From assembly GCA_015654575.1 (NCBI GenBank), contig JAATGR010000251.1, positions 1-60,063 of the forward strand: a stretch of 60,063 nt of DNA, read 5' to 3'. Below are positions 25,804 through 35,549 of this stretch, piece after piece. Within the stretch, counting starts at the first letter, position 1. Each line of letters opens with the position of its first letter. The stretch comes from Actinomycetales bacterium. GTDB lineage: Bacteria > Actinomycetota > Actinomycetes > Actinomycetales > Microbacteriaceae. The notes beneath the pieces were generated by a model, which saw nothing but the letters and a program-made list of their open reading frames with translations, had not been told where the DNA came from and did no database searches. The translations under genes were made by a program, and so were the position numbers.

Positions 25804-26604
25804 GTGACTGAGCCCGTCATTCCCGGCAGTCGACGTTCCCGACGTCGGCGGCCGCGTCGTCGCACTTCCATCGTGGGCGTGCTCGGTGAGGTGCTCATCA
25901 CGCTCGGTGTCGTGGCGCTGCTGTACGTGGCGTGGCAGCTGTGGATCGGGGACCTGATCTACAGCGTGGAGCGGTCCGACCAGGCCCACAGCCTCTCGGA
26001 GCAATGGCAGGCGGAATACGACGCGGCGCAATCCGCCTCGCCTGACCCCAGTTCGACGGATGCGAGTGATGACGGGACGGATGACTCCTCGTCGGATGTT
26101 ATCCCGGTGCTCCCCCAGGCCGGCGACGGCGAGATCTTCGCGACCATGTACATCCCGCGGTTCGGCTCCGACTACGCGGTGCCGATGGCGGGGGGCGTCA
26201 CCAAACCGGTCACGCTCGATCCGATCGGCATCGGGCACTACATGGGAACGGCGATGCCCGGCGAGGAGGGGAACGTCGCTCTCGCGGCCCACCGCACGAC
26301 GTTCGGCAAGCCCTTCAACCAGATCGCGAACCTCCACGTCGGTGACGCGATCGTGATCGAGACGCCGGACGGCTGGTACACGTACCGCTTCCGCACACTC
26401 GAGTACGTCACGCCGAGCTCGGTGGACGTGCTCCTTCCGGTGCCCCAGGTGTCCGGTGCCACCGCCGACGGGAGCTTCCTGACGATGACCAGCTGCAGCC
26501 CGATGTACTCGCTGGCCGAAAGGATCGTCGCCTACAGCGTCTTCGAGTCCTTCACTCCGCGCGCCGACGGCGCACCGGCATCCCTCACCGAGGGGGTCTC
26601 CTGA
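25804..26604 (+). CDS. srtE: Class E sortase
   Basis: 266 residues from GTG 25804. An Arg-rich N terminus (RRSRRRRPRRR) precedes a signal-anchor helix (about 22-48), then an acidic linker and the sortase barrel with YIPRFGSDYAVP. Catalytic residues: H163 in AAHRTTFG, C231 in MTSCSPMYSLAER, R240. Class E sortases anchor LAXTG proteins to peptidoglycan; the window has two such candidates (15278-19528 with LAVTG and 39453-40573 with LARTG). The next small gene overlaps the stop by one base. Confidence 0.93.
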   Translation: MTEPVIPGSRRSRRRRPRRRTSIVGVLGEVLITLGVVALLYVAWQLWIGDLIYSVERSDQAHSLSEQWQAEYDAAQSASPDPSSTDASDDGTDDSSSDVIPVLPQAGDGEIFATMYIPRFGSDYAVPMAGGVTKPVTLDPIGIGHYMGTAMPGEEGNVALAAHRTTFGKPFNQIANLHVGDAIVIETPDGWYTYRFRTLEYVTPSSVDVLLPVPQVSGATADGSFLTMTSCSPMYSLAERIVAYSVFESFTPRADGAPASLTEGVS

Positions 26605-26759
26605 TGTACGCGGCGCTGTGGCGGATCCTTCCCGGGCCCTGGTGGGTGCGGCTGCTCATTCTGTTGATCCTGGTCGCCGCCGTCCTCTACGGGCTGTTCT
26701 TCTACGTATTCCCCTGGGCATCGACCTACCTCAACCCGCAGGAGGTTACGGTCGAGTGA
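26604..26759 (+). CDS. Small single-pass membrane protein in the sortase operon
   Basis: 51 residues from ATG 26604-26606, sharing one base with the sortase stop (TGATG), and its own stop overlaps the GTG of the following amidotransferase (GTGA). Sequence begins MYAALWRILPGPWWVRLL and has one hydrophobic helix (about 16-39) and a short polar tail. Translational coupling on both sides supports it as real. Small proteins at this spot are conserved in Micrococcales, but no function is known; a sortase accessory role is possible. Confidence 0.75.
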   Translation: MYAALWRILPGPWWVRLLILLILVAAVLYGLFFYVFPWASTYLNPQEVTVE

Positions 26760-27418
26760 GCGGCCAGGTGCGGGTGCTCATGGTGGACAACCACGACAGC
26801 TTCGTCCACACCCTGGTCGGATATCTCGCCGAGCTGGGTGCGCGGGTCGAACTCGCGGAGTCGGATGAGATCGACGTCGAGGCTGCGGCGTCGACGCTGG
26901 CCGGATACGACGGTGTCGTGATCTCCCCCGGGCCGGGACGTCCCGAGGATGCCGGGGCGTCGGTCGCGCTGGTGCACGCCGCGGCCGCGTCCGGCGTACC
27001 GCTGCTGGGCGTGTGCCTGGGACATCAGGCGATAGGGGTCGCCTTCGGCGCCGTCGTCGACGAAGCGCCCGAGCTCATGCACGGTCGCACCAGCCAGGCG
27101 GAGCACGACGGATCGGGACTCTTCGACGGGCTGCCGTCGCCGCTGACGGTGTGGCGGTACCACTCGCTCGCCGTCGATGCCGTCCGCGCGCCACTGCGCG
27201 TCACCGCACGCACCGCGACGGGCACCGTGATGGCGATCGCGCACGACAGTGCGCCGCTGCACGGCGTGCAATTCCACCCGGAGAGTGTGCTGACCGACGG
27301 GGGCTACGGGTTGCTCGCCAACTGGCTCCGGATGATCGGCGCCATCGATGCGCCGGCCCTGGCGGAGCGGCTCTCACCGCACCGCGGCCTGCTCAGCCCG
27401 AGCACACCATCAGTGTGA
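26756..27418 (+). CDS. pabA: Aminodeoxychorismate/anthranilate synthase glutamine amidotransferase subunit
   Basis: 220 residues from GTG 26756. Class I glutamine amidotransferase: VDNHDSFVHTLVGYL start, nucleophile Cys in GVCLGHQAIG, and QFHPES with the His-Glu pair. It supplies ammonia from glutamine to an aminodeoxychorismate (folate) or anthranilate (tryptophan) synthase large subunit that is not in the window. The gene is commonly annotated trpG or pabA at this locus; away from trp genes, folate synthesis is favoured. Its last 26 bp overlap the convergent pknB 3' end. Confidence 0.9.
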   Translation: MSGQVRVLMVDNHDSFVHTLVGYLAELGARVELAESDEIDVEAAASTLAGYDGVVISPGPGRPEDAGASVALVHAAAASGVPLLGVCLGHQAIGVAFGAVVDEAPELMHGRTSQAEHDGSGLFDGLPSPLTVWRYHSLAVDAVRAPLRVTARTATGTVMAIAHDSAPLHGVQFHPESVLTDGGYGLLANWLRMIGAIDAPALAERLSPHRGLLSPSTPSV

Positions 27419-29099
27419 CGGTCGATTTGATCGGCACCTCCCCGGGAGCAACCGACATGGTCTCGACCGTCGGTGTCGCGGAGGCCGTACAGCCGGGGTC
27501 GTCGGACGTGGAGGCCGTCAGCCCCAGAGCCTGAAGCTCCCGGGTCGCCGCATCGACGGTGTACCCGGTCAGATCGTCCAGGATGACCTTGCCGCTGGCG
27601 ATCTTCAGGTTCACCGTGGTGCCGACCGCGATCTCGTCCGCGGCGGAGAGCGTCCCGTCAGAGGCGTCTGCGGAGATGACGGTCCCCGCGACCAGGGTGG
27701 GGTCGTTGACCGTCGTGATCGTGCCCACGAGCAGGCCTGCGGTGGTGATCGCCTCCCGCGCCGATGTCTGGTCAGCGCCGACGATGGACGGCATCGCGAC
27801 CGTCTCCTTGCCGGTGGACACGTATACGGTGATGGTCTGTCCGGTGGTGACCGTAGTACCCGCCTCCGGGTCAGTGCGCACGACGTTACCCGCAGCGATC
27901 GTGTCATCGGTCACGTTCTCGCGGTCGGCGGTTAGATCCTCGCCCTGTAGCAGCGACAGTGCTCGGTCGTACGTCATCGTCGTCACGTCGGGGACGGTAC
28001 GTGTGGCGTCGGCCTGCGCCGTTCCGGCGCGCATGGTCACGACCCAGAACAGTACGGAGACCAGGAGGACTGCCAGCACCGCGACGCCAGCCCAGATCCA
28101 CGCGGCGGGAGGACCCGCCTGCGTGCGCTTCATCGTCGAATCGGCGGAGAGCTGTCGCAGCGTGCGCGCCGTCTCCGCCGCCTGGCGGGGGTTCGGGCCG
28201 TACAGCTCGTTGGTCAGTGCTCCCAGTTCTCTCTTGGTCGGCTCCTTGCCGGAAAGGGTCGCGTCGAGCGCCTGACGGAACGCGGCCGCATCTTGGAAGC
28301 GCTGGAACGGATCCTTCGCGAGGGCTCGCAGGACGACCGCGTCCACGCTGCGGGGCAGGTCCTCGACGATCTCGGAGGGTGGGACGGGCGCTTCGCTGAC
28401 GTGCTGGTAGGCGACGGCGACCGGAGTGTCGCCGCGGAAGGGCGGGCGCCCGGTCAGCAACTCGTACAGCACGACGCCGGCCGAGTAGAGATCGGCCCGC
28501 GCGTCCACTGACTCGCCCTTGGCCTGTTCGGGCGAGAAGTACGCCGCCGTGCCGAGGATGGCGGTGGTCTCGGCCACGGTCGACGACGAGTCGGACACGG
28601 CACGGGCGATGCCGAAGTCCATCACCTTCACCTGTCCGGCGGGCGTGACCATCACGTTGCCAGGCTTGATGTCGCGATGGATCACGCCTGCGCGGTGCGA
28701 GTACTCGAGGGCTTCTAGGATGCCGTCGGTGTAGCGCACGGCATCCGCTACGGGCACACCGCCGTCGGCGACGATGTCTTTGAGGAGGGTTCCGTGGACG
28801 AGCTCCATCACGATGTACGGAACCGGATGGGTGGTTCCGTCGGCGTCGGTCTCGGCGTCCTCCCCTGCGTCGTAGACGCGCACGATCGCCGGATGTGCCA
28901 TGCGGGACGCCGCCTGCGCCTCCAACCGGAACCGCGTGCGGAACGTTGCGTCGTCGGCGAGCTCCCGCTTCAGCAGCTTCAGCGCGACGTCGCGGCTCAG
29001 CGTCGTGTCGTATCCGCGGTACACGCTGGCCATCCCGCCGCGACCGATGAGCTCATCGACGCGGTAGCGGCCCGCGAGCAGGCGCGGATCATCTGACAC
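27393..29099 (-). CDS. pknB: Ser/Thr protein kinase PknB with PASTA domains
   Basis: 568 residues. Cytoplasmic kinase domain about 10-275: GRGGMASVY, catalytic K41, HRDIKPGN at 151-158, DFG at 161-163. One membrane helix 332-354. Three extracellular PASTA units at about 368-431, 434-504 and 505-566. The two cysteines of the last unit (DPGC and the terminal MVCSG) may form a disulfide. Senses muropeptides or lipid II and phosphorylates division and wall proteins. Fewer PASTA units than the four of the M. tuberculosis protein. Last gene of the fhaA-pknB block. Confidence 0.95.
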   Translation of the reverse strand: MSDDPRLLAGRYRVDELIGRGGMASVYRGYDTTLSRDVALKLLKRELADDATFRTRFRLEAQAASRMAHPAIVRVYDAGEDAETDADGTTHPVPYIVMELVHGTLLKDIVADGGVPVADAVRYTDGILEALEYSHRAGVIHRDIKPGNVMVTPAGQVKVMDFGIARAVSDSSSTVAETTAILGTAAYFSPEQAKGESVDARADLYSAGVVLYELLTGRPPFRGDTPVAVAYQHVSEAPVPPSEIVEDLPRSVDAVVLRALAKDPFQRFQDAAAFRQALDATLSGKEPTKRELGALTNELYGPNPRQAAETARTLRQLSADSTMKRTQAGPPAAWIWAGVAVLAVLLVSVLFWVVTMRAGTAQADATRTVPDVTTMTYDRALSLLQGEDLTADRENVTDDTIAAGNVVRTDPEAGTTVTTGQTITVYVSTGKETVAMPSIVGADQTSAREAITTAGLLVGTITTVNDPTLVAGTVISADASDGTLSAADEIAVGTTVNLKIASGKVILDDLTGYTVDAATRELQALGLTASTSDDPGCTASATPTVETMSVAPGEVPIKSTVTLMVCSG

Positions 29100-29167
29100 G
29101 GTGACTCCCTGGGTGCAACAGCGTCCAGACTAACCGACGGGTCGCCCGCGACCCTGGAACCTCGCTG

Positions 29168-30898
29168 TCAGCCGGCGGACGAGGAACTCGTGCTCGGGCT
29201 CGGTGCGGCGGTCACTGAACCCGTCACCGCGTCCGAGGTGTTGCTCGTGAGGGGCTGCGCGGATCCGCTCCCCGAGCACGTCACCGAGTAGGTGAGCACC
29301 ACGGTCCCGCCCGCGGATGCCGTCACGCTGACCGTCCCGCTGCGCTCGGAGGAGCCGAACTCCGCGGTGGAGGACCCGCTCGTGGTGAACGTGCCGCCCT
29401 GGACCGTGAACGAGTATCCCGTCACCGAGCCCGTCCCGGACGGACGGCAGGTGTAGGTCGGCCAGGTGAAGGTGAGGGTCGAGCCCGTCGTGATCGTGGT
29501 GGTCGCGATCGTGGCTGCGGCCGGCGTATCGGAGAGCGAGACGACGTCGTCGTAATAGGTGAGGGTGATCGTCGAACCCTTCGGAGCGTTGCCGCCGGGG
29601 ACGACGGAGTAGACGAGGCCGACCTCGCCCGACGTCGAGGCGTTGTTCCCCACGATGCAGCTCGGGCTCAAGCCGGCCGCCGTGACCTTCGCCGAGGCGG
29701 CGCTGCAGGAGATGTTCGTCAGCCCCAGTGCATCGACGTCCACCGTGGTCGCTGACGGCGCGGGCGAGGACGTCGTCCGTGCCGGTGCGCTGGTCGTCGT
29801 CGTCGACGAGGTGGCGGTCGAGTCGCCGCCCCCTCCTAGCAACGCCCACACCGTGCCGCCGAGCACGACGAGCAGGATGACGATGAGCGCGATCAGCGGC
29901 CAGGTCCAGGGGTTGTGTTTGCGTGCCTTCGCCGCAGGTTTCGCCGCGGCGGAGGTTCCCGCCCCCGACGGCAGTAGCTGGGTCGCGGTCGAGGTGTCGT
30001 TCACTCCGAGCAGCTGGGTGGCCTCGTCTCCGGAGAGCCCGGCGGCCACCGCCGGCACCGCGGCCGAGGCTGCTGCGACGTCGCCGCGGCGGAGCGCGGT
30101 CGACGCACGGGCGACTGCAGCCGCCGAGGCCGGGCGCTCCTCCGGTTTCTTCGCGATCATCGCCATCACGAGGTTCTGCACCGGTTCGGCGACGGTCGGC
30201 GGCAGCGGCGGCGCCTGCTCGTTGATCTGGGCCATCGCGATCGCGACCTGCGACTCGCCCGTGAACGGGCGCTTCCCGGCCAGGGATTCGTAGGCGACGA
30301 TGCCGAGCGAGTAGATGTCGGTCGCCGGGGACGCGGGATGTCCCGATGCCTGCTCCGGTGAGAGGTACTGCACCGTGCCCATGACCTGCCCGGTCGCGGT
30401 CAACGGCACCTGGTCGGCGATCCGGGCGATGCCGAAGTCGGTGATCTTGACCCGGCCGTCGGGGGTGATCAGCAGGTTGCCCGGCTTGATGTCCCGGTGG
30501 ACCAGACCCGCTGCGTGCGCGGCCTGCAGCGCCGAAGCCGTCTGCGCCACGACGTCGAGCGTCTTGTCCGTGGACAGCGAGCCCTCGCGCTCGAGCACCG
30601 TGGACAGCGCCTCGCCGGGGACGAGCTCCATCACCAGGAACGCGGAGCCGTTCTCCTCGCCGTAGTCGAAGACGCTCGCGATCCCCTCGTGGTTCACCAG
30701 CGCAGCGTGCCGCGCCTCCGCGCGGAAGCGCTCGAGGAACCCCGGGTCCCCCATGTACTCGTCCTTGAGGATCTTGATGGCGACGGTCCGCCCGATGACG
30801 TGGTCGGTCGCCTCCCAGACCTCGCCCATACCGCCGATAGCGATCCGAGAGTCGAGCTCGTACCGTCCGCCGAACGTTGCACCCTGCGTCGGTCTCAT
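29168..30898 (-). CDS. pknA: Ser/Thr protein kinase PknA with degenerate PASTA-like extracellular part
   Basis: 576 residues. Kinase domain about 12-275 with GGMGEVW, K42, HRDIKPGN at 134-141, DFG at 154-156. Ala-rich linker, membrane helix about 332-355, Ser/Thr-rich stretch, one PASTA-like unit ([34 protein letters not shown]) and a further beta-rich Ser/Thr domain with a cysteine pair. M. tuberculosis PknA has only a short extracellular tail, so this ectodomain is enlarged. ATG overlaps the pbpA stop (ATGA). Acts with PknB in control of growth and division. Confidence 0.93.
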   Translation of the reverse strand: MRPTQGATFGGRYELDSRIAIGGMGEVWEATDHVIGRTVAIKILKDEYMGDPGFLERFRAEARHAALVNHEGIASVFDYGEENGSAFLVMELVPGEALSTVLEREGSLSTDKTLDVVAQTASALQAAHAAGLVHRDIKPGNLLITPDGRVKITDFGIARIADQVPLTATGQVMGTVQYLSPEQASGHPASPATDIYSLGIVAYESLAGKRPFTGESQVAIAMAQINEQAPPLPPTVAEPVQNLVMAMIAKKPEERPASAAAVARASTALRRGDVAAASAAVPAVAAGLSGDEATQLLGVNDTSTATQLLPSGAGTSAAAKPAAKARKHNPWTWPLIALIVILLVVLGGTVWALLGGGGDSTATSSTTTTSAPARTTSSPAPSATTVDVDALGLTNISCSAASAKVTAAGLSPSCIVGNNASTSGEVGLVYSVVPGGNAPKGSTITLTYYDDVVSLSDTPAAATIATTTITTGSTLTFTWPTYTCRPSGTGSVTGYSFTVQGGTFTTSGSSTAEFGSSERSGTVSVTASAGGTVVLTYSVTCSGSGSAQPLTSNTSDAVTGSVTAAPSPSTSSSSAG

Positions 30899-32352
30899 TT
30901 GCCCAGCACCGCCTCCATGACCTTTTTCGCTATCGGCGCCGCGATGGCGTCACCCGTACCGGACTGCCCTTCACCGCCGCCGTCCTCGATTACGACCGCG
31001 ACGGCCACCTGTGGATCGTCGGCCGGGGCGAACCCCGTGAACCACAGCGTGTACGGCTCGTCGTCGCCGTTCTGCGCGGTACCTGTCTTACCCGCCACAT
31101 CGACGCCATCTATTGTTGCATTGGACGCGGCGCCGTCACTGACATTGGCCACCATCATCTGCGTCAGTTCCGCAGCGAGGTCGGAATCCAGCGCTTGTCC
31201 GTACTCGCTGGGTTCGAAGGTCTGCTGGACCGACAGGTCGGATCCGATCACCTCGTCCACCATCTGAGGGTTCATCACGACGCCGTCGTTCGCGATGCCG
31301 GCCGAGACCATCGCCATCTGAAGCGGCGTCGCCGTCACCTGCCCCTGGCCGAAGCCGGTGAGTGCCGTCTGGTCGTCGGAGAGACCGCTCGGGTAGCTGG
31401 AGGCGGTCGATTCCAACGGGGTGTCGAAGGTGGTGTTGAATCCGTACTTCTCGGCCTGGGTGCGGATCGCATCGTCGCCGAGCGCGACGGCGAGCTCGGC
31501 CATCGGGATGTTGCAGCTCAGGCGAAGGGCGTCGGCGATGGTCACGGTGTCTCCTGATCCGCAGCTGCCGCCGCCGAAGTTCTGGATGGTGGTGGAGGTG
31601 CCCGGCAGGGTATAAGAAGACAGATTCGGCAGGGTCGATTCCGAGGTGTACTGGCCCGAGGCGAGGGCGGCGGAGACGACGACGAGCTTGAACGTCGATC
31701 CCGGTGGGTTCAAATCGCCCGAAATCGCGCGGTTGTAGAGCGGATCATTGGCCGCGGCAACGAGGTCGTTGTAGGTCTGATTCACAGCCACGGTGTCGTT
31801 GGAGGCGAGCAGGTTCGTGTCATAGCTGGGGCTTGTGACCATCGCCAGGATCCGGCCGGTCGACGGTTCGATGGCGATGACGGCGCCCTGCAGATCGCCG
31901 AGGGCATCGTAGGCCGCCTGCTGTACGTCGGCGTCCAGCGACAGCACGACGTTCGATCCCTGGGCGGATTGACCGGTGAAGATCTGCTCGACCCTTGACA
32001 GGAACTGCGACGACCCAGTGCCACTCAACTCCTGGTTCATCGCCTGCTCGATGCCGGTCGCCGAACCCAGCGCGGCGTTGATGTAGCCGGTCACCGGGGC
32101 CCACATGTCGGAATCGGTGTAGACGCGCTGCCAGCTGTAGACGTCGTCGGAGGGGACCGAGGTTGCGATCGCCGTGCCGCTGGCGATGATCGATCCTCGC
32201 TGCACCTCGTACGAGTCGTAGAGCGCCCGTTTGTTCAGCGAGTTCTGGGTGAGGTCGTTGGCCTCGACGACCTGGATCCAGCTGGTCGAGGCGAACAGCA
32301 CAAGGAACATGACGAGCATCAGGATGCTGAGTCTGCGCAGTTGAGTGGTCAT
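30895..32352 (-). CDS. pbpA: Penicillin-binding protein A (class B transpeptidase)
   Basis: 485 residues from ATG 32350-32352, overlapping the rodA stop. Membrane anchor residues about 8-26, PBP dimer-like domain with [11 protein letters not shown], and the transpeptidase motifs S219-T-F-K222, S279-C-N281 and KTG at 422-424. Crosslinks peptidoglycan in the periplasmic space together with RodA, and is a known type of target for PknB signalling. Confidence 0.95.
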   Translation of the reverse strand: MTTQLRRLSILMLVMFLVLFASTSWIQVVEANDLTQNSLNKRALYDSYEVQRGSIIASGTAIATSVPSDDVYSWQRVYTDSDMWAPVTGYINAALGSATGIEQAMNQELSGTGSSQFLSRVEQIFTGQSAQGSNVVLSLDADVQQAAYDALGDLQGAVIAIEPSTGRILAMVTSPSYDTNLLASNDTVAVNQTYNDLVAAANDPLYNRAISGDLNPPGSTFKLVVVSAALASGQYTSESTLPNLSSYTLPGTSTTIQNFGGGSCGSGDTVTIADALRLSCNIPMAELAVALGDDAIRTQAEKYGFNTTFDTPLESTASSYPSGLSDDQTALTGFGQGQVTATPLQMAMVSAGIANDGVVMNPQMVDEVIGSDLSVQQTFEPSEYGQALDSDLAAELTQMMVANVSDGAASNATIDGVDVAGKTGTAQNGDDEPYTLWFTGFAPADDPQVAVAVVIEDGGGEGQSGTGDAIAAPIAKKVMEAVLGK

Positions 32353-33737
32353 CCGATCACCACCCGGGGCTGGTTGCGCACACCGTCGGAGATGCGCAGG
32401 AGGATGGCGACGATGATCCAGTTCGCGACGAGCGACGAGCCGCCTGCCGCGAGGAAGGGCGTCGTGAGACCGGTCAGGGGGATGACCCGCGTGACGCCGC
32501 CGACCATGATGAACACCTGCAGGGCGATGGTGAACGCCATCCCGGTCGCGAGGAGTTTGCCGAAGTCGTCCTGACCGGCGACGCCGATGCGGATGCCCCT
32601 GCTGACGAACACCATGTAGAGGCACAGAATCGCGAACACGCCGATGAGCCCGAGCTCCTCGCCGAGGCTGGGGAAGATGTAGTCGCTCTGCGCGAGGGGG
32701 GTGAGGCCGGGCCTGCCCTGGCCGAGGCCGGTGCCGAGCAGGCCGCCGTGGGCCAGCCCAAAGATCCCGTCGACCAGTTGCGCGCTGCCGCCGCTTGCCC
32801 AGTAGAGGTCGGGATCGAATGCGTTCAGCCAGTTCGTGAACCGGCCGCCCACGTAGGGCAGCACCTGCGAGGCGGCGATGGCGCCGCCGGCGGCGAGCAC
32901 CAGACCCAGCACGACCCAGCTGGTCTTCCCCGTCGCGACGTAGAGCATCGCGACGAACATGCCGAAGATCAGCAGGCCGGTTCCCAGATCATGTTGGAGG
33001 ACGATGATCGTGAGCGAGACGAGCCAGATGACCAGGATCGGACCGAGCTCTCGGGCGCGCGGCCAGGTCATACCGAGGAAGCGAGTGCCCACCGATGTGA
33101 GGCTTTCGCGGGTGCGCACGAGGTAGCCGGCGAAGAAGATGGCCAGCGAGATCTTCGCGAGCTCGCCCGGCTGGAACGAGAAGAAGCCGAGCGACACCCA
33201 CACGTCGGCGTTGGCGTCGGTGCCGAGCCCGGGCACGAGCGGCAGCAGCAGCAGCACGATGCCGATGAACCCGAAGATGTACGTGTAGCGGAACAGGACG
33301 CGGTAGTTGCGCAGGCCGATCACCACGGCCAGCGCCAGCGCGTAGGAGATGCCGGCCCACGCCAGCTGCCGCGTTGAGGCCGCGGACCACCCGGTCGCGC
33401 CGTCGCCGAGGTCGATCCGGTAGATCATTGCGAGCCCGAGTCCGGTGAGGATCGTGCCGACCGGCAGCACGAAGGGATCGGCGGCGGGCGCGATGAATCG
33501 CAACACGATGTGCATGGCGAGGGCGAGCAGCGCCAGGACGCCGCAGTAGTAGAGGAAGCTTGGATCGATCGCGCTCTCCACGCCGAGCTGCACGAGCGCG
33601 ACCGCGGCGGCGTTGATGACCAGGGCGAACACCAGCAGCGCGAGCTCGCGGTTGCGCTGCTTCTGCGGCATCCGGATGCGCTTGAGGGCCCGGATCACGG
33701 CGGTGTCGGTCGACACCGGAGCCGATGTGGTGGTCAT
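32349..33737 (-). CDS. rodA: SEDS peptidoglycan polymerase, RodA/FtsW family
   Basis: 462 residues with about ten to twelve membrane helices. SEDS motifs are present: QHDLGTGLLIFGMF with the key Asp, IFGLAHGGLLGTGLGQGRPG, SDYIFPSLGEELGLIG. Long basic N terminus (RALKRIRMPQKQRNRE). Polymerises glycan strands with the class B PBP encoded next. ATG overlaps the pstP stop. Confidence 0.95.
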   Translation of the reverse strand: MTTTSAPVSTDTAVIRALKRIRMPQKQRNRELALLVFALVINAAAVALVQLGVESAIDPSFLYYCGVLALLALAMHIVLRFIAPAADPFVLPVGTILTGLGLAMIYRIDLGDGATGWSAASTRQLAWAGISYALALAVVIGLRNYRVLFRYTYIFGFIGIVLLLLPLVPGLGTDANADVWVSLGFFSFQPGELAKISLAIFFAGYLVRTRESLTSVGTRFLGMTWPRARELGPILVIWLVSLTIIVLQHDLGTGLLIFGMFVAMLYVATGKTSWVVLGLVLAAGGAIAASQVLPYVGGRFTNWLNAFDPDLYWASGGSAQLVDGIFGLAHGGLLGTGLGQGRPGLTPLAQSDYIFPSLGEELGLIGVFAILCLYMVFVSRGIRIGVAGQDDFGKLLATGMAFTIALQVFIMVGGVTRVIPLTGLTTPFLAAGGSSLVANWIIVAILLRISDGVRNQPRVVIG

Positions 33738-34972
33738 CCGGTGGTCTCCGCTGTCGTCAGGCGGGCCACGATGTCCTCGGCGGCCTGGAGGGATCCCGCG
33801 GTGATCGGCCTGCTCTGCAGCGTCTGCAGTTCAAACGGGGTGAGGGTGCTGAGCGCGACGTCGGTCACCTCGTACGGGCTGGACAGCGAAATCGGTCCGA
33901 CCGTGGCGGGGATGCCGCGGTAGATCACCACGTTCTCGTCGCCGGCTCCGACGTAGTACTGCGTCTGCGTCCAGCTGTAGCCGGCGAACAGCGCCCCGCC
34001 GATGGCCGCGAGCACCAGGATCAGTCCGACGAGCCAGCCGACGCGGCGGCGGCGGGCGCGGCGGCGGTCCTCCTCGATGAGCTCCTCGAGGAACTCGGGC
34101 GCCGGCTCGAAGTGCGTCGGCTCGTTCGCCGCCTGGCGGTTCGGGTGGAGCCACGACGAGCGCCCGGGCCGCGCGGCGGGGACGTCGACCCCCGACGGCG
34201 TCGACGCCGATCCGACGATGGCCGGCGTTCCGGAGAACATCGGATGGCGGCCGCCGACGTCCACGATGACGATCGTCACGTTGTCGGGCGCTCCGGCGTC
34301 CAGGGCGAGCTTGAGCAGGTGGTCGGCGGCCCGTGCGGGAGCGACGCCGCCGCCGAGCGCCTTCGTCGTGTGCGCGTCGTCGATGACGCCGCACAGCCCA
34401 TCGGAGCACAGCAGCCAGCGGTCACCCGCCCGGGTCGGCATGATGAACGTGTCGACCTCCGGGTCGGGGTCCATGTCGCCGAGCACGCGCATGAGCACCG
34501 AGCGCCGCGGGTGGTAGCGCGCTTCCTCCGGCGTGATGCGCCCCGAGTCGACCAGTCGTTGCACGAAGGTGTGGTCGGTCGTGATCTGGGTAAGGGCGCC
34601 GTCCCGGTATAGATAGATGCGTGAGTCGCCGATGTGGGCGATCACCGCGTAGTCGTCGACCATGAGCAGCGCGCTGACGGTCGTGCCCATCCCGGCGAGC
34701 TCGGGACGTACCCGCACCGTGTCGATGATGTCGCCGGCGGTGTCCGTGATCGCCTGCTGCAACGCGTGCTCCGCGTCGCCGGTGGTGGGGAACGCCTCAT
34801 CCAGCAGGGCGATCCGGGCGATCGCGAGGCTCGAGGCGACGTCGCCGCCCGCGTGGCCGCCCATGCCGTCCGCGACGACGAACAGGTTCGATCCCGCGTA
34901 CCCCGAGTCCTGATTGTTCGCCCGCACCTTCCCGGTGTGGGAGAGCGCGGCGCTCGAGCCTTGGAAGACCAT
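33734..34972 (-). CDS. pstP: PP2C-family Ser/Thr phosphatase PstP
   Basis: 412 residues from ATG 34970-34972. Catalytic PP2C domain about 1-240 with NQDSG, VADGMGGHAGGDVAS, GDSRIYLYRDG, LCSDGLCGVI and DNVTIVIVDV, which supply the metal-binding aspartates. Then a juxtamembrane Arg-rich segment, a membrane helix near 312-335 and an extracellular tail. It removes phosphate from PknA/PknB and their substrates. The ribosome site is weak; the gene lies 10 bp after fhaB, so coupling is likely. Confidence 0.94.
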   Translation of the reverse strand: MVFQGSSAALSHTGKVRANNQDSGYAGSNLFVVADGMGGHAGGDVASSLAIARIALLDEAFPTTGDAEHALQQAITDTAGDIIDTVRVRPELAGMGTTVSALLMVDDYAVIAHIGDSRIYLYRDGALTQITTDHTFVQRLVDSGRITPEEARYHPRRSVLMRVLGDMDPDPEVDTFIMPTRAGDRWLLCSDGLCGVIDDAHTTKALGGGVAPARAADHLLKLALDAGAPDNVTIVIVDVGGRHPMFSGTPAIVGSASTPSGVDVPAARPGRSSWLHPNRQAANEPTHFEPAPEFLEELIEEDRRRARRRRVGWLVGLILVLAAIGGALFAGYSWTQTQYYVGAGDENVVIYRGIPATVGPISLSSPYEVTDVALSTLTPFELQTLQSRPITAGSLQAAEDIVARLTTAETTG

Positions 34973-34982
34973 AGGGATGCCG

Positions 34983-35549
34983 TCAGCCCTGCAGCTCGAA
35001 GGTCGTCGCTCCGACCTTGATCGGCGCGCCGATCTTGACCGGGACGGGGGCGGCGACGCGCTGACCGTCGTGCCAGGTTCCGTTCGTGGAGTCGAGGTCC
35101 TGCAGCATCCACTGCTCACCCCAGAGCATCAGGCGAGCGTGGTGGCTCGAGGTGTAGTCGTCGCGGATGACCAGTCCTGATTCACTGGAGCGGCCGATCG
35201 TGAGCGGCTCGTTGCCCAGCGCGATCTCCAGGCCGGCCTTGGGGCCGCTCGTGATGACGATGCGGTGGACGGTCTCGGTCGTCGCCTTCGCGCCCCTGGC
35301 GGCTTTGGCTGCGGGTTTTGCGGCAGCGGGCTTTGTCTCCGGGCGGACCGTCGGCGCCGACACGGGCGCTGTCTCGGCGCTCGCGGCTGCGGTGGGGGTC
35401 GCGGTCGCGGGGATCGCGCCCGGATCGGGGAGCTTGCGCGCCCGCACGCCGAACAGGTCGGCGCGCAGCGAATAGATCACTGCGAACACGAAGAACCACA
35501 GCAGGAGCAGGAACCCGATCTGCAGCAGCAGCAGAGCCAGCGGACTCAT
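34983..35549 (-). CDS. fhaB: FHA domain protein FhaB (FipA-like)
   Basis: 188 residues from ATG 35547-35549 (ATGA overlap with fhaA). A membrane helix at 3-27 is followed by an Ala/Pro/Lys linker and a C-terminal FHA domain (about 100-188) with IGRSSESGLVI, SSHHARL and LDSTNGTWHDG. Binds phosphothreonine, recruiting partners phosphorylated by PknA/PknB at the division site. Confidence 0.94.
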   Translation of the reverse strand: MSPLALLLLQIGFLLLLWFFVFAVIYSLRADLFGVRARKLPDPGAIPATATPTAAASAETAPVSAPTVRPETKPAAAKPAAKAARGAKATTETVHRIVITSGPKAGLEIALGNEPLTIGRSSESGLVIRDDYTSSHHARLMLWGEQWMLQDLDSTNGTWHDGQRVAAPVPVKIGAPIKVGATTFELQG

